Both the position numbers and the translations under genes were made by a program. Below are positions 54,846 to 63,705 of a DNA stretch of 64,000 nucleotides, piece after piece. Position 1 is the first letter of the stretch. Each line of letters starts with the position of its first letter. Below the pieces are notes generated by a model. It was not told the DNA's origin, made no database searches, and saw nothing but the letters and a program-made list of their open reading frames with translations. The DNA comes from Halothiobacillus diazotrophicus (GTDB lineage Bacteria; Pseudomonadota; Gammaproteobacteria; Halothiobacillales; Halothiobacillaceae): the NCBI RefSeq assembly GCF_001663815.1, contig NZ_CP016027.1:1995001-2059000 (forward strand), in the 5' to 3' direction.

Positions 54846-55877
54846 TCACACCTCGGGTTTTTCGGCAATCAGAATGGCCCGCAGCGGTGCGGGATAGCCT
54901 TCGATCGTCCTGCTTCGATCCTCCGGATCCAGAAAATCGACCAGGGATTGCCGGAAATCCGTCCAACGGGTCGCGCGCTGTTCTTCGAGGGACGTCGGTT
55001 CCTGATTCACCAGACGGATACGACGGTAACCCAGGCGGGTCAACCAGGTCGTCAAAAGCGGCACGCTGGGGATAAACCAGACATTGCGCATGGCCGCGTA
55101 ACGATCATAAGGGGTGAGTACCTGTTGCCCGTCCCCTTCGATCACGAGGGTTTCCAGGACCAGTTCGCCGCCGGGACGCAGACATTCCTGCAGTTCCCGC
55201 AAATGCCCCAGGGGATCGCGGCGGTGATAAAGCACGCCCATCGAAAAAACGGTATCGAACAGCGGCGCCCGGTCCAGTTGTTCCAGCGTCACGGGCAAGA
55301 GGGTTGCCCGGGCTTCATTCAGAAGATGGGCCACGGCGTGGAACTGCGCCACGAACGCCAAAGTGGGTTCCACGCCCACCGCGAATTCGGCACCCGCACC
55401 CAACATGCGCCACAGGTGGTAGCCACTGCCGGTACCGACATCGAGCACGAGTCGCCCGTGAAGATCGGCAAGATGATCCTTCAATCGATCCCATTTGAAA
55501 TCCGACCGCCACTCCGTATCGACATCCACGCCATAAAGGGAAAATGGCCCTTTGCGCCAGGGTGATAACGCGGCAAGTTGCTGTTCGAGCGCACTTGTGG
55601 AAATGGCCAAGACGCCGGCCGCCTCGATGGCGGATCGATCGAGTTGCACGTTCGCCTGTGGATCCGGCTCGGGCAGGTCATTGACGGTCTGCAGCCACTG
55701 CGACCAATGCCCGTGATTCAGTTCATCGAATACGCGGAGCTGCGGCAGCATCCATTGCGTCAGGGTTTCCCGACCTGATGCCCGTACCGATTCGACAAAG
55801 CGATCGATCTGGGTGGCCACACGACCCAGCTTCCGACGCTGGGCAAAATTGAACCGATGGTCGGTGTGCATCGTCAT
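54846..55877 (-). CDS. cmoB: tRNA U34 carboxymethyltransferase CmoB
   Basis: CmoB uses carboxy-S-adenosylmethionine from CmoA to make cmo5U34 in tRNA. The 343-residue protein has the SAM-fold motif VLDVGTGSGYHLWRMLG, FSMGVLYHRRDPLGHL and WTDFRQSLVDFLDPED, all typical of CmoB. It lies 2 bases after cmoA. The conserved VGCGSG of E. coli is VGTGSG here. Confidence 0.94.
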   Translation of the reverse strand: MTMHTDHRFNFAQRRKLGRVATQIDRFVESVRASGRETLTQWMLPQLRVFDELNHGHWSQWLQTVNDLPEPDPQANVQLDRSAIEAAGVLAISTSALEQQLAALSPWRKGPFSLYGVDVDTEWRSDFKWDRLKDHLADLHGRLVLDVGTGSGYHLWRMLGAGAEFAVGVEPTLAFVAQFHAVAHLLNEARATLLPVTLEQLDRAPLFDTVFSMGVLYHRRDPLGHLRELQECLRPGGELVLETLVIEGDGQQVLTPYDRYAAMRNVWFIPSVPLLTTWLTRLGYRRIRLVNQEPTSLEEQRATRWTDFRQSLVDFLDPEDRSRTIEGYPAPLRAILIAEKPEV

Positions 55878-55879
55878 GA

Positions 55880-56644
55880 TCAGTCCCGTATCGCCACCCA
55901 GGTTGAGAAGTTGTAGTGCTTGGCGATCAGGCCGATGTGCCTGAAACCGGCATCGACCAGACGTTGCGCGTGTTCGTCTTCGGTTTCGGTGATGAGCACG
56001 TTTTCCAGCGCCTGTCGTTTCTGCGCGATCTCCAGTTCGGAATAACCGTTGATGCGTTTGAATTCGTGGTGCAGTTCGGTCTGAAATTCCTGCATAGGCG
56101 AATCCGTTTCATGAGTCTTTTCGATCAGAAGCAAGGCGCCACCAGGATTGAGACCGTCGTGGATTTTTCGGATCAGCTCCGAGCGTTGTTCCGGTCGGAG
56201 GAACTGCAGGGTATAGGCGAGCACTACCAGAGAGGCGTTCTCGATGGGGGTCTGGGTCATGTCCTGGCAATGGAGCTGAATGTCCACCAGCGGGCGGAAT
56301 GCCGAAATATGAGTTCTAGCCCGATGAATCATTGCATCCGATGAATCCACGGCATGGATCACGACATTCCGGTCGACGAGTCCTGCAGCAACCACACCGG
56401 CACGAATGGCCATGGTAATTGACCCGAGTGAACATCCCAGGTCATAGACCTGGCTATTCGGTCGAACCCGATTTTTGGCCGTTGCGGTAATCGTCTTCAG
56501 GCAAAAATCATAACCGGGTACCGATCGTTCGATCATGTCGGGAAAGACGGCAGCGACTTCCTCGTTGAAACTGAAACTGCCGGGTTCGCGAATCTGCTCG
56601 AACAAGGTGTCCTTTTGCGTACCGGGTTTTGAATCGTGATTCAT
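55880..56644 (-). CDS. cmoA: Carboxy-S-adenosyl-L-methionine synthase CmoA
   Basis: CmoA makes carboxy-SAM from prephenate and SAM. The 254-residue protein has PGSFSFNEEVAAVFPDMIER, VYDLGCSLGSITMAI and VVLAYTLQFLRPEQR, as in E. coli CmoA (247). It is directly upstream of cmoB, with a 248-base DnaA-box-containing spacer before it. Confidence 0.95.
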   Translation of the reverse strand: MNHDSKPGTQKDTLFEQIREPGSFSFNEEVAAVFPDMIERSVPGYDFCLKTITATAKNRVRPNSQVYDLGCSLGSITMAIRAGVVAAGLVDRNVVIHAVDSSDAMIHRARTHISAFRPLVDIQLHCQDMTQTPIENASLVVLAYTLQFLRPEQRSELIRKIHDGLNPGGALLLIEKTHETDSPMQEFQTELHHEFKRINGYSELEIAQKRQALENVLITETEDEHAQRLVDAGFRHIGLIAKHYNFSTWVAIRD

Positions 56645-56892
56645 AGAAAGATGTTTTATTCAGTTGATCGTGTTGATAGTTAGCGTGGGCATTTTGGATG
56701 AAAACCCGGATTTTTCCTTACAGATGAAATGATTGTCCAAATACATCCTTGTTTGCGATTCCCATTCAGGGTTGTGGATAATATTGTGTGTATTGTGGAT
56801 AACATGGCCTTTTTCTTTTATCCACAGTTTCAGGACGCGTTATCCCGTCATTTGCCGAATAAGATGCTCGAGTACCACCAGAAATGAAGTCA
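56645..56892. other. DnaA-box cluster between cmoA and selU (possible replication origin)
   Basis: A 248-base spacer holding three perfect DnaA boxes: TGTGGATAA at 56773-56781 and 56794-56802 (21 bases apart, same orientation) and TTATCCACA at 56818-56826 (opposite). A partial TTATCC is near 56840. AT-rich segments lie on the cmoA side (56650-56720). It also must hold the cmoA promoter. Confidence 0.65.
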
Positions 56893-58032
56893 TCAGATGG
56901 ATCGATCGGTCGACGTGCTCGAAAATCCGCGTTCCATCAACCAGTTCGTTACTTCCGTCCGATCGCCTGAAAACAGGACATGTCCCTGCTTCTTGCTTAA
57001 TTGATAGTCGTACATCGGATCGTAATATTCCTGCAGCAACTTGCTGATGAGTTGTCTGAGACCGCCAAGTGCCCGCTGCTCGTAAAATTCGGTGAGCGCT
57101 TCGTTGGCAAGCCCCAGAAAGGCCTGATGCCGCACGCCACCCAACCGTTTCTGCACGCGATTCAGGGCATCCACGATGTGTTCCCGCAGCGCATGTTGTG
57201 CAGATGCCTCATCGGGCATGACCCGACGATAATCGCTCAGCATGCGCAATACATAGTCGTTGAGTGCCTGTTCGATCCGTTCGTCCAACGTGGACTCCAG
57301 CACGATCAGCGGTGCCTTGACCATGGCATGCCAGAGCGGTTCGACGATTCGACGACCCCCAATCTTGGCACTTTCATCCTCGATCAGGACGGGCGCGGTT
57401 GCGTCTTCCACCATGAAACGCATCAAGGCGATCGACAGTTCGTTATCGATACTGATCTGTGGCGGTTGCGGCTCCACTTCGCGGCCGAATGCCGATCCCT
57501 TGTGCTTGGCCAGACCCTCCAGATCGATGGATCGGGAAATCGTGTGCAGGAATTCCGTCTTGCCGACACCGGTTCTTCCACCGAGCCGAATCAATACCGC
57601 CTGGGGGGCATTCTGATTCATCTGATCGATGAGAAAACGACGCAGTCGCTTGTAGCCACCGACGATCCTGGGGATTTCGATTCCCGCTTCCTCTGCCAGC
57701 ATGCGTTGCGTCAGTCGAGAACGAAGCCCACCGCGAAAACAGTACAGCAAGGCATCGGGATGGGCTGCGATGTATGCGGTCCACTGTTCGATACGTCGCT
57801 GCTTTTCCGGTTCATCCACGAGCTGATAACCCCGTGCGATGGCGGCTTCCTGACCTTGTTGCTTGTAGGCGATGCCCACGAGGCGTCGTTCCTCGTCGGA
57901 TAGCAACGGAATGTTGGTGGCGTAGGGGAATGCCCCTTCGGAAAACTCGACGGGTGCGCGGACATCAAGCAGGGGACGCTGATCCAGGAATAGTCGGGCG
58001 TAATCCGACTCCGTGGGCAGTTTGCTGTTCAT
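56893..58032 (-). CDS. selU: tRNA 2-selenouridine synthase SelU/MnmH
   Basis: SelU replaces sulfur by selenium in mnm5s2U34 of tRNA using selenophosphate. The 379-residue protein has an N-terminal rhodanese domain with the key Cys98 in [11 protein letters not shown] (Cys97 in E. coli) and a P-loop domain with GRTGVGKT at residues 152-159. It overlaps selD by 4 bases (ATGA), so the selenium donor and user are coupled. Confidence 0.95.
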   Translation of the reverse strand: MNSKLPTESDYARLFLDQRPLLDVRAPVEFSEGAFPYATNIPLLSDEERRLVGIAYKQQGQEAAIARGYQLVDEPEKQRRIEQWTAYIAAHPDALLYCFRGGLRSRLTQRMLAEEAGIEIPRIVGGYKRLRRFLIDQMNQNAPQAVLIRLGGRTGVGKTEFLHTISRSIDLEGLAKHKGSAFGREVEPQPPQISIDNELSIALMRFMVEDATAPVLIEDESAKIGGRRIVEPLWHAMVKAPLIVLESTLDERIEQALNDYVLRMLSDYRRVMPDEASAQHALREHIVDALNRVQKRLGGVRHQAFLGLANEALTEFYEQRALGGLRQLISKLLQEYYDPMYDYQLSKKQGHVLFSGDRTEVTNWLMERGFSSTSTDRSI

Positions 58033-59096
58033 GAAGGATCCGATGCATCTGTTTTCAATCGGATCCAGGGCGTCTGGGCTTCGTGCGTTGTGAGTGTGCC
58101 GATGGGGTCAGCGTGACACTCGTGCTCGATCAGCAAGCGTCGGACCGATTCCGCCGATTCCGGACGAACGGCGATCAGCAGGCCGCCCGAAGTCTGCGGA
58201 TCACAGATCAAGGCACGTTGTTGTTCGGTCATGGTCGTCATGTACTGGCCATAGCTGGCGAAATTCCGGTTCGTCCCCCCCGGGATCTGGCTTTGTGCCA
58301 AGTATTTCGGTACGGATTCGATGACCGGTAGCCGGTCAAAGTCGATTTCCGCGGACAGTTGGCTGCCGCGACAGAGTTCGAGCAGGTGGCCACCCAGTCC
58401 GAACCCGGTTACGTCCGTCATGGCGGTGACGCCGTCCTGTTGTGCCAGGACGGCACCGACGCGATTCATGCGACACATCTGTTCCGGTGCGCGATGCTGA
58501 TCTTCCGTTGCGAGGATGCCGGATTTTTGGGCGGTTGTGAGGATGCCGACGCCCAGGGGTTTCGTAAGAAACAGGATGTCACCGGTTTGTGCCGTGTCAT
58601 TGCGTTTCAGTTGATCCAAGGCAACGCGTCCCGTCACGGCCAGACCGAAGATGGGTTCCGGCGCATCGATGGAATGCCCCCCAGCCAGAGGAATTCCTGC
58701 TTCCCGACAGGCAGCACGTCCGCCGTCGACGACCTGTGCCGCGGTGGCTGCATCCAGTTTGTCGATGGGCCATCCGAGGATGGCAATGGCCATCAACGGC
58801 GTGCCTCCCATGGCGTAAATGTCACTGATCGCGTTGGTGGCCGCGATCTGTCCAAAGGTGAAGGGATCATCCACGATGGGCATGAAAAAGTCCGTCGTGC
58901 TGATGATTCCGCTGCCGTCGCCCAGATCGTAGACGGCGGCATCGTCACGCGAATCGTTGCCGACGATGAGATGGGGATCTGTGGTGATCGGTGTCAAGGC
59001 ACTGACCAGGATCTGATCCAGCAGGGCCGGGGATATCTTGCATCCGCAACCGGCACCATGACTGTATTGGGTCAATCGAATCGTATCGTTGTTCAT
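58029..59096 (-). CDS. selD: Selenophosphate synthase SelD
   Basis: SelD makes selenophosphate from selenide and ATP. The 355-residue protein has the catalytic [11 protein letters not shown] with Cys17 and Lys20, then [11 protein letters not shown] and [10 protein letters not shown]. The essential residue is Cys, not Sec. It precedes selU, with which it overlaps. No selA or selB is in the window, so the visible use of selenium is tRNA modification. Confidence 0.96.
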   Translation of the reverse strand: MNNDTIRLTQYSHGAGCGCKISPALLDQILVSALTPITTDPHLIVGNDSRDDAAVYDLGDGSGIISTTDFFMPIVDDPFTFGQIAATNAISDIYAMGGTPLMAIAILGWPIDKLDAATAAQVVDGGRAACREAGIPLAGGHSIDAPEPIFGLAVTGRVALDQLKRNDTAQTGDILFLTKPLGVGILTTAQKSGILATEDQHRAPEQMCRMNRVGAVLAQQDGVTAMTDVTGFGLGGHLLELCRGSQLSAEIDFDRLPVIESVPKYLAQSQIPGGTNRNFASYGQYMTTMTEQQRALICDPQTSGGLLIAVRPESAESVRRLLIEHECHADPIGTLTTHEAQTPWIRLKTDASDPS

Positions 59097-59371
59097 GCGC
59101 GTGTCCTGTGCCGCGGGTTTTGGCTGTTCGCTTTCGGGCCGTGGCTATAGAGATATGTTTTTATTTCTGGTTAATGTGATGTTGATTAGCGTAGCCGATT
59201 GGATCGGCAACTCGGAATTCCTTCCATATTCTCTCAGCTTAGCGATTTTCGAGACGGTGGGTAATTTCCCTTTTCGGCTGTGGATTGTTTTGAGCGATGT
59301 GTGGATAAGTTCGGGTTTCCGAATGCTGCCCAGTTTTCTCAAGGATTGTCCACAGTGTTTACGGCGGCCGG
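59097..59371. other. selD-mnmE spacer with DnaA boxes
   Basis: 275 bases without a gene. One perfect DnaA box TGTGGATAA is at 59300-59308, a one-mismatch box TTGTCCACA at 59346-59354 and a weaker TGTGGATTG at 59280-59288. The selD promoter must lie here; no clear T-tailed terminator follows mnmE. Confidence 0.55.
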
Positions 59372-60724
59372 TTATTTGCCGATACAGAAGCTGCTGAAGA
59401 TGGTGCCCAACAAGTCGTCTGCGGTGAATTTCCCGGTAATTTCGTCGAGGGCCAATTGTGCCCGTCGCAAGGATTCGGCTGCGAGTTCTCCTGCCTGCCA
59501 TTTGTCGAGGGCCTGTAGGGCGGCGGTCACTTCCTGTTGTGCCTGACGAAGGGCATCCAGATGTCGTCGTCGGGCGATGAATTGTCCGCCTTCGCTTACC
59601 TGATAGCCCATGATCCGCTGCAACATGGCACGCAGTTCCCTGATGCCGGCACCGGTTTTTGCACTGATGCCGATCGTTTCCTGATCTTCGGGATCCAGCC
59701 CGGCGGAACGTCCGGTGAGATCGATCTTGTTGCGAATCCGGATCAGCGGTTTGGTGGGCAGTTGTGCGAGCGTTTGTTCATCCGCCTCGGTGATGCCGTA
59801 ACGGTCATCGATCATGAGCATGATGGCGTCAGCTGCGCGGATTTCCAGCCAGGCGCGGCGAATGCCTTCCTGTTCGATCGGATCGTCGCTCTGGCGGAGT
59901 CCGGCCGTATCGATGATATGAACGGGCATGCCGTCGATCTGGATCTCGGCACGCAGGACATCCCGTGTGGTACCCGGGATGTCGGTGACGATGGCGCGCT
60001 CGTCGCCGGACAACTGATTCAGCAGACTGGATTTGCCGGCATTCGGCTGACCGACGATGGCCACGCGCATGCCTTCCCGAAGCAACACCCCCTGACTGGT
60101 TTCAGCCATGAGGGTATCGAGCTGTTCCCGCAGGCGGCGGTTCTTCTCGATGATGCGGGTATCCGCCAGAAAATCGATTTCCTCCTCCGGGAAATCCAGG
60201 GCGGATTCAATATGCATCCGGAGTTCGATCAATGCCCGGGTGATTTCGTCGACCCGCTGGGAGAACGCCCCCTGCAGTGCGCGTGAAGCCGCCTGTGCCG
60301 CGGCCTGGCTACCGGCGTCGATGAGATCGGCCACGGCCTCTGCCTGCGCGAGGTCGATACGACCGTTGAGGAAGGCGCGTTCCGTGAATTCGCCGGGTCG
60401 GGCCAGACGTGCCCCAAGCGCCACCACGATCTGCAGCAGGGTATCGAGGACGACAGGTCCGCCGTGTCCCTGAAGTTCGACGATATCTTCGCCCGTATAG
60501 GAGTGCGGCGCGGCGAAGGCAAGACAGAGTCCGTCGTCGAGGGTCTCTCCGCTGTCCGGATGCCGGAACGACAGATGCCGTGCATAGCGGATCGGCGGCA
60601 GCTCGCCGACAATGCGCGTGGCCAGGGCATGTGCCTCGGGACCGGATATCCGAATGATGCCGACCCCGCCCTTTCCGGGCGCGGTGGCAATGGCGACGAT
60701 GGTATCGGCGGGGCTTTTCAGCAT
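59372..60724 (-). CDS. mnmE: tRNA modification GTPase MnmE
   Basis: MnmE binds 5-formyl-THF and GTP and works with MnmG on tRNA U34. The 450-residue protein has the N-terminal THF-binding domain (DTIVAIATAPGKGGVGIIRI), a helical domain, the GTPase domain with GQPNAGKS at residues 225-232, and the C-terminal catalytic motif CIGK as its last four residues. It follows yidC by 40 bases. Confidence 0.97.
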   Translation of the reverse strand: MLKSPADTIVAIATAPGKGGVGIIRISGPEAHALATRIVGELPPIRYARHLSFRHPDSGETLDDGLCLAFAAPHSYTGEDIVELQGHGGPVVLDTLLQIVVALGARLARPGEFTERAFLNGRIDLAQAEAVADLIDAGSQAAAQAASRALQGAFSQRVDEITRALIELRMHIESALDFPEEEIDFLADTRIIEKNRRLREQLDTLMAETSQGVLLREGMRVAIVGQPNAGKSSLLNQLSGDERAIVTDIPGTTRDVLRAEIQIDGMPVHIIDTAGLRQSDDPIEQEGIRRAWLEIRAADAIMLMIDDRYGITEADEQTLAQLPTKPLIRIRNKIDLTGRSAGLDPEDQETIGISAKTGAGIRELRAMLQRIMGYQVSEGGQFIARRRHLDALRQAQQEVTAALQALDKWQAGELAAESLRRAQLALDEITGKFTADDLLGTIFSSFCIGK

Positions 60725-60764
60725 GGGGTCTTTTTCCCCAGACCTACCCAGAAGGCAAAGCGGG

Positions 60765-62462
60765 TCAGTCTGCTTTGGCGGCGGCGGTCGCCATCTGCTT
60801 TTCGATCTGGCGCGTGATCATGTACTGCTGGGCGATCGACAACAGGTTGTTCACGAACCAGTACAGCACGAGACCGGCCGGGAAGAAGGAGAAGAACACC
60901 GTGAAGATGACGGGCAGCCAGGCGAAGATCTTCTTCTGCATCGGATCCATCGGCGCCGGGTTCAGTTTCTGCTGCACGAACATGGAAATACCCATGAGCA
61001 ACGGCAGCACGAAGTACGGATCCTTCTGCGAGAGATCGTGGATCCACAGGATCCACGGTGCCTGACGCAACTCCACGGATTCGGCCAGTACCCAGTACAG
61101 CGAAATGAACACGGGAATCTGGATCACGATCGGCAGACAGCCGCCCAGCGGATTGATCTTCTCCTTCTGGTAGAGCTTCATCATCTCCTGGGAGAGTTTT
61201 TGGCGATCGTCGCCGAATCGTTCCTTCAACTGCTGCATCTTCGGCGTGACGGCACGCATCTTCGCCATGGAGCGGTAGCTGATCGCGGACGGCCACAGGA
61301 AGAAGAGCTTGATGACCAGAGTGACGAGTACGATTGACCAGCCCCAGTTGCCGATCCATTCGTGGAAATGCTTCAGCAACCAGAAGATCGGGTCGGCGAT
61401 GACCGTGAAAATGCCGTAGTCGATGGTGAGGTTCAGGCCCTGCGCCAGCGGTGCCAGGTTGGCCTGGATCTTCGGGCCCACGTACAGGGTGGAATCCAGC
61501 TTGGCCGTGCTGCCTGCGGCCACGGTGGTGACCGGCGAGGACATGCCGATCGAATACAGTTCCTGATTGTTCTTGGACGATTTCAGCGTATAGAAATGAT
61601 TGACCTGATCCGGTTTGGCCGGGATCCAGGCGCTCATGAAATAGTGCTGGATGATGGCGACCCAACCGTTCGTGAGATCCTTGGACAGGTTGTTCTTGGC
61701 CATGTCCTCGAAGGATACCTTCTCGTAGGCGAGTCGATCCTTGCTGCCCGGAACGTCGCCGGCATAAACCCCGCCCGTATAGGTATGTACCAGTTGGGTT
61801 CCCGGCGTCACGCCCAGACGGGTGAGCTGACGATACTGGCTCGCGGACCAGGGTTTCGCGGTGGTGTTGTCGATGTTGTATTCGACGCCGATGGCGTAGG
61901 TTCCACGTTTGAGAATATAGGTCTTGGTGATCTTGATGCCGTCCTGTTCCCAGGTCAGCGGGATCTTGAGTTCGTTCTGGCCGGGTTGCAGTTCGTAATG
62001 ATCGCGGGCCGACTGGAATGTCGCGTAGTGGTCCGGTGCCACATCGCCCTTGGCGCCGATCAGGCCGGACTGGGCGACATACACGAAGCCCTGACTGTCC
62101 GTCAGCAGCTGGACGGGTTTGGCCTTGTCCTGTTCCTCGGGGTACTTGAGCAGATCGGCCTGATCGATCACGCCGCCGACCGTACTGATGTGCAGGTCAA
62201 GCACATCGGTTTTTACCGTGATGGTCTGCGTTGCCGCCGTTTTGGTTTCTGCGGCCGGATTGCTCGCAGCGGGCGTGCCCGGAGCGGTGGCCTGAGGCAG
62301 ATCTTTCGCGGTCGACTGATCGGGGATACCCGGTACGGCGGTTTGGGGCGCAGCGGTGCCCGTTGGTGCATGCTGCGCAGTTTGATCCTTGGTCCAGGCT
62401 TGCCAGAGCAGGAGAAGTACGAAGCCGAGGGAAATTACCAGGATCAGTCGACGATTATCCAT
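60765..62462 (-). CDS. yidC: Membrane protein insertase YidC
   Basis: YidC inserts and folds inner-membrane proteins, alone or with SecYEG. The 565-residue protein (E. coli 548) starts MDNRRLILVISLGFVLLLLW (first membrane segment), followed by a large periplasmic domain that begins with a low-complexity Ala/Pro/Thr stretch (about 30-75), then the conserved core with KMRAVTPKMQQLKERFGDDR and PLGGCLPIVIQIPVFISLYW. It follows yidD by 18 bases. Confidence 0.96.
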   Translation of the reverse strand: MDNRRLILVISLGFVLLLLWQAWTKDQTAQHAPTGTAAPQTAVPGIPDQSTAKDLPQATAPGTPAASNPAAETKTAATQTITVKTDVLDLHISTVGGVIDQADLLKYPEEQDKAKPVQLLTDSQGFVYVAQSGLIGAKGDVAPDHYATFQSARDHYELQPGQNELKIPLTWEQDGIKITKTYILKRGTYAIGVEYNIDNTTAKPWSASQYRQLTRLGVTPGTQLVHTYTGGVYAGDVPGSKDRLAYEKVSFEDMAKNNLSKDLTNGWVAIIQHYFMSAWIPAKPDQVNHFYTLKSSKNNQELYSIGMSSPVTTVAAGSTAKLDSTLYVGPKIQANLAPLAQGLNLTIDYGIFTVIADPIFWLLKHFHEWIGNWGWSIVLVTLVIKLFFLWPSAISYRSMAKMRAVTPKMQQLKERFGDDRQKLSQEMMKLYQKEKINPLGGCLPIVIQIPVFISLYWVLAESVELRQAPWILWIHDLSQKDPYFVLPLLMGISMFVQQKLNPAPMDPMQKKIFAWLPVIFTVFFSFFPAGLVLYWFVNNLLSIAQQYMITRQIEKQMATAAAKAD

Positions 62463-62480
62463 CTTAGAGACTCAAGTGAT

Positions 62481-62879
62481 TTAAGGTGTTTTGTTGGCCA
62501 GTTTGTCCCGATGTTCGGAAGTCGCCGGTTGGGTCACTGCATAATCGACCGACGACGGGGAGACGGGTTCCTCGTTGGGACGATTTTCGCGTGGGTTTGA
62601 CGTGTCGTGCCCGGTTTCGCTTTTGCGAACCGACAAGTCTGCCGCCATTTTATGACAGGAGCATGCCGGTTCGGGAACCGGATCATAACCCCCTTCGCAG
62701 AAAGGATGACAGCGACCGATCCGTTTCAGGGCCAGCCAACTGCCCCGCAAGCTGCCGTGCTTGCGCAGTGCCTCGAGGGCATAGTGGGAACAGGTGGGTT
62801 CGAACCGGCAGCTGGGGGCCAGAAAGGGGCTGATCAGCAGCTGGTAGCCGCGGATGAATTTAATCAGGAGCCAGCGCAT
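62481..62879 (-). CDS. yidD: Membrane protein insertion efficiency factor YidD, with long C-terminal tail
   Basis: YidD is a small membrane-associated protein that aids insertion. The first ~75 residues are standard: [20 protein letters not shown], then [17 protein letters not shown] and [17 protein letters not shown]. The remaining ~55 residues are polar (rich in Ser, Glu, Asn, Lys) and not part of the usual ~85-residue protein, giving 132 residues in all. It overlaps the end of rnpA by 16 bases, the normal arrangement. Confidence 0.92.
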   Translation of the reverse strand: MRWLLIKFIRGYQLLISPFLAPSCRFEPTCSHYALEALRKHGSLRGSWLALKRIGRCHPFCEGGYDPVPEPACSCHKMAADLSVRKSETGHDTSNPRENRPNEEPVSPSSVDYAVTQPATSEHRDKLANKTP

Positions 62880-63247
62880 CGGGTGATCACCTTGTCGAAC
62901 AGAAGGATCATCATGCTGCGCAGCTCAGCAGCCGATAGCCGATCTGCGCCGGCCTTCGCAAGGATGACCATGTCGATTCCGGGGAGACGACCCTGGTTCT
63001 CCCGGAACAGCTCACGGGCATGGCGCTTGATCCGATTGCGCTCATGCGCTCTGTGGATCTGGCGTTTTGCGATGGCCAGACCAAGCCGGGGACGTGGGGT
63101 TTCGCCGAGATGCGCGACGGCCATCAACAAGCCGCAATGGATGCGTTTGCCGGATTGAAAGACGCGCGTAAAATCGCCGGGCCGGGTCAGTCTTGACTCG
63201 ACCGGAAAACCAAACCCTGCTGGCGAGGCCAATACGGTTTGGTTCAT
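62864..63247 (-). CDS. rnpA: Ribonuclease P protein component
   Basis: RnpA binds the RNase P RNA and helps process tRNA 5' ends. The 127-residue basic protein has [19 protein letters not shown] and the family signature [20 protein letters not shown]. The order rpmH-rnpA-yidD-yidC is conserved near dnaA in most bacteria. It starts 11 bases after the rpmH stop. Confidence 0.95.
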   Translation of the reverse strand: MNQTVLASPAGFGFPVESRLTRPGDFTRVFQSGKRIHCGLLMAVAHLGETPRPRLGLAIAKRQIHRAHERNRIKRHARELFRENQGRLPGIDMVILAKAGADRLSAAELRSMMILLFDKVITRCAGS

Positions 63248-63258
63248 GGTTGCAGCCG

Positions 63259-63393
63259 TTAGACGGCGAGGCGCTTGCGGCCCTTGGCGCGACGTGCGTT
63301 GATTACGGCACGACCACCGCGGGTTTTCATGCGCGCACGGAAACCGTGGGTGCGTTGACGGTGAATGATGCTGGGCTGAAACGTTCTTTTCAT
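63259..63393 (-). CDS. rpmH: 50S ribosomal protein L34
   Basis: A 44-residue, strongly basic protein beginning [20 protein letters not shown] and ending [11 protein letters not shown], the L34 pattern. AGGAT upstream serves as ribosome site for ATG 63393. It is divergent from dnaA and starts the leftward run rpmH-rnpA-yidD-yidC-mnmE. Confidence 0.97.
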   Translation of the reverse strand: MKRTFQPSIIHRQRTHGFRARMKTRGGRAVINARRAKGRKRLAV

Positions 63394-63705
63394 GACTTAA
63401 TCCTAGGCAGACAGTGTTTTACGGTTTGTCAGGCGCGATGCAACCATCGCGCGGTTACCCGCAGGGTTCGTGCAAGTCGTCCGTAAAATCAGTCGGTTAC
63501 TTGCACGAATGCTCATCGGGTTACCTGTCCGCGTCCGTGCCACAAGCTTCGGACCGCAAACCAAAAGGCCAAATATTACACTGCAAAAACAAAGGACTGT
63601 CAAGGACTCTAGCGGGATTCGGCGGGCGTTGGGCTGGCTTGCGTCACACGAAACAGGGGCCTCGATGATACACTGTTCGTTTTGGAAGGTGCTTGATTCA
63701 GTCTT
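63394..63705. promoter_or_regulatory. Divergent rpmH-dnaA spacer
   Basis: 312 bases between divergent rpmH and dnaA. It must hold both promoters. I see no TTATCCACA or one-mismatch DnaA box on either strand, unlike many bacteria where oriC lies here. An imperfect inverted pair TTCGTGCAAG / CTTGCACGAA is visible at about 63468-63509. The dnaA ribosome site is weak (GAAGG well upstream of the ATG). Confidence 0.5.
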
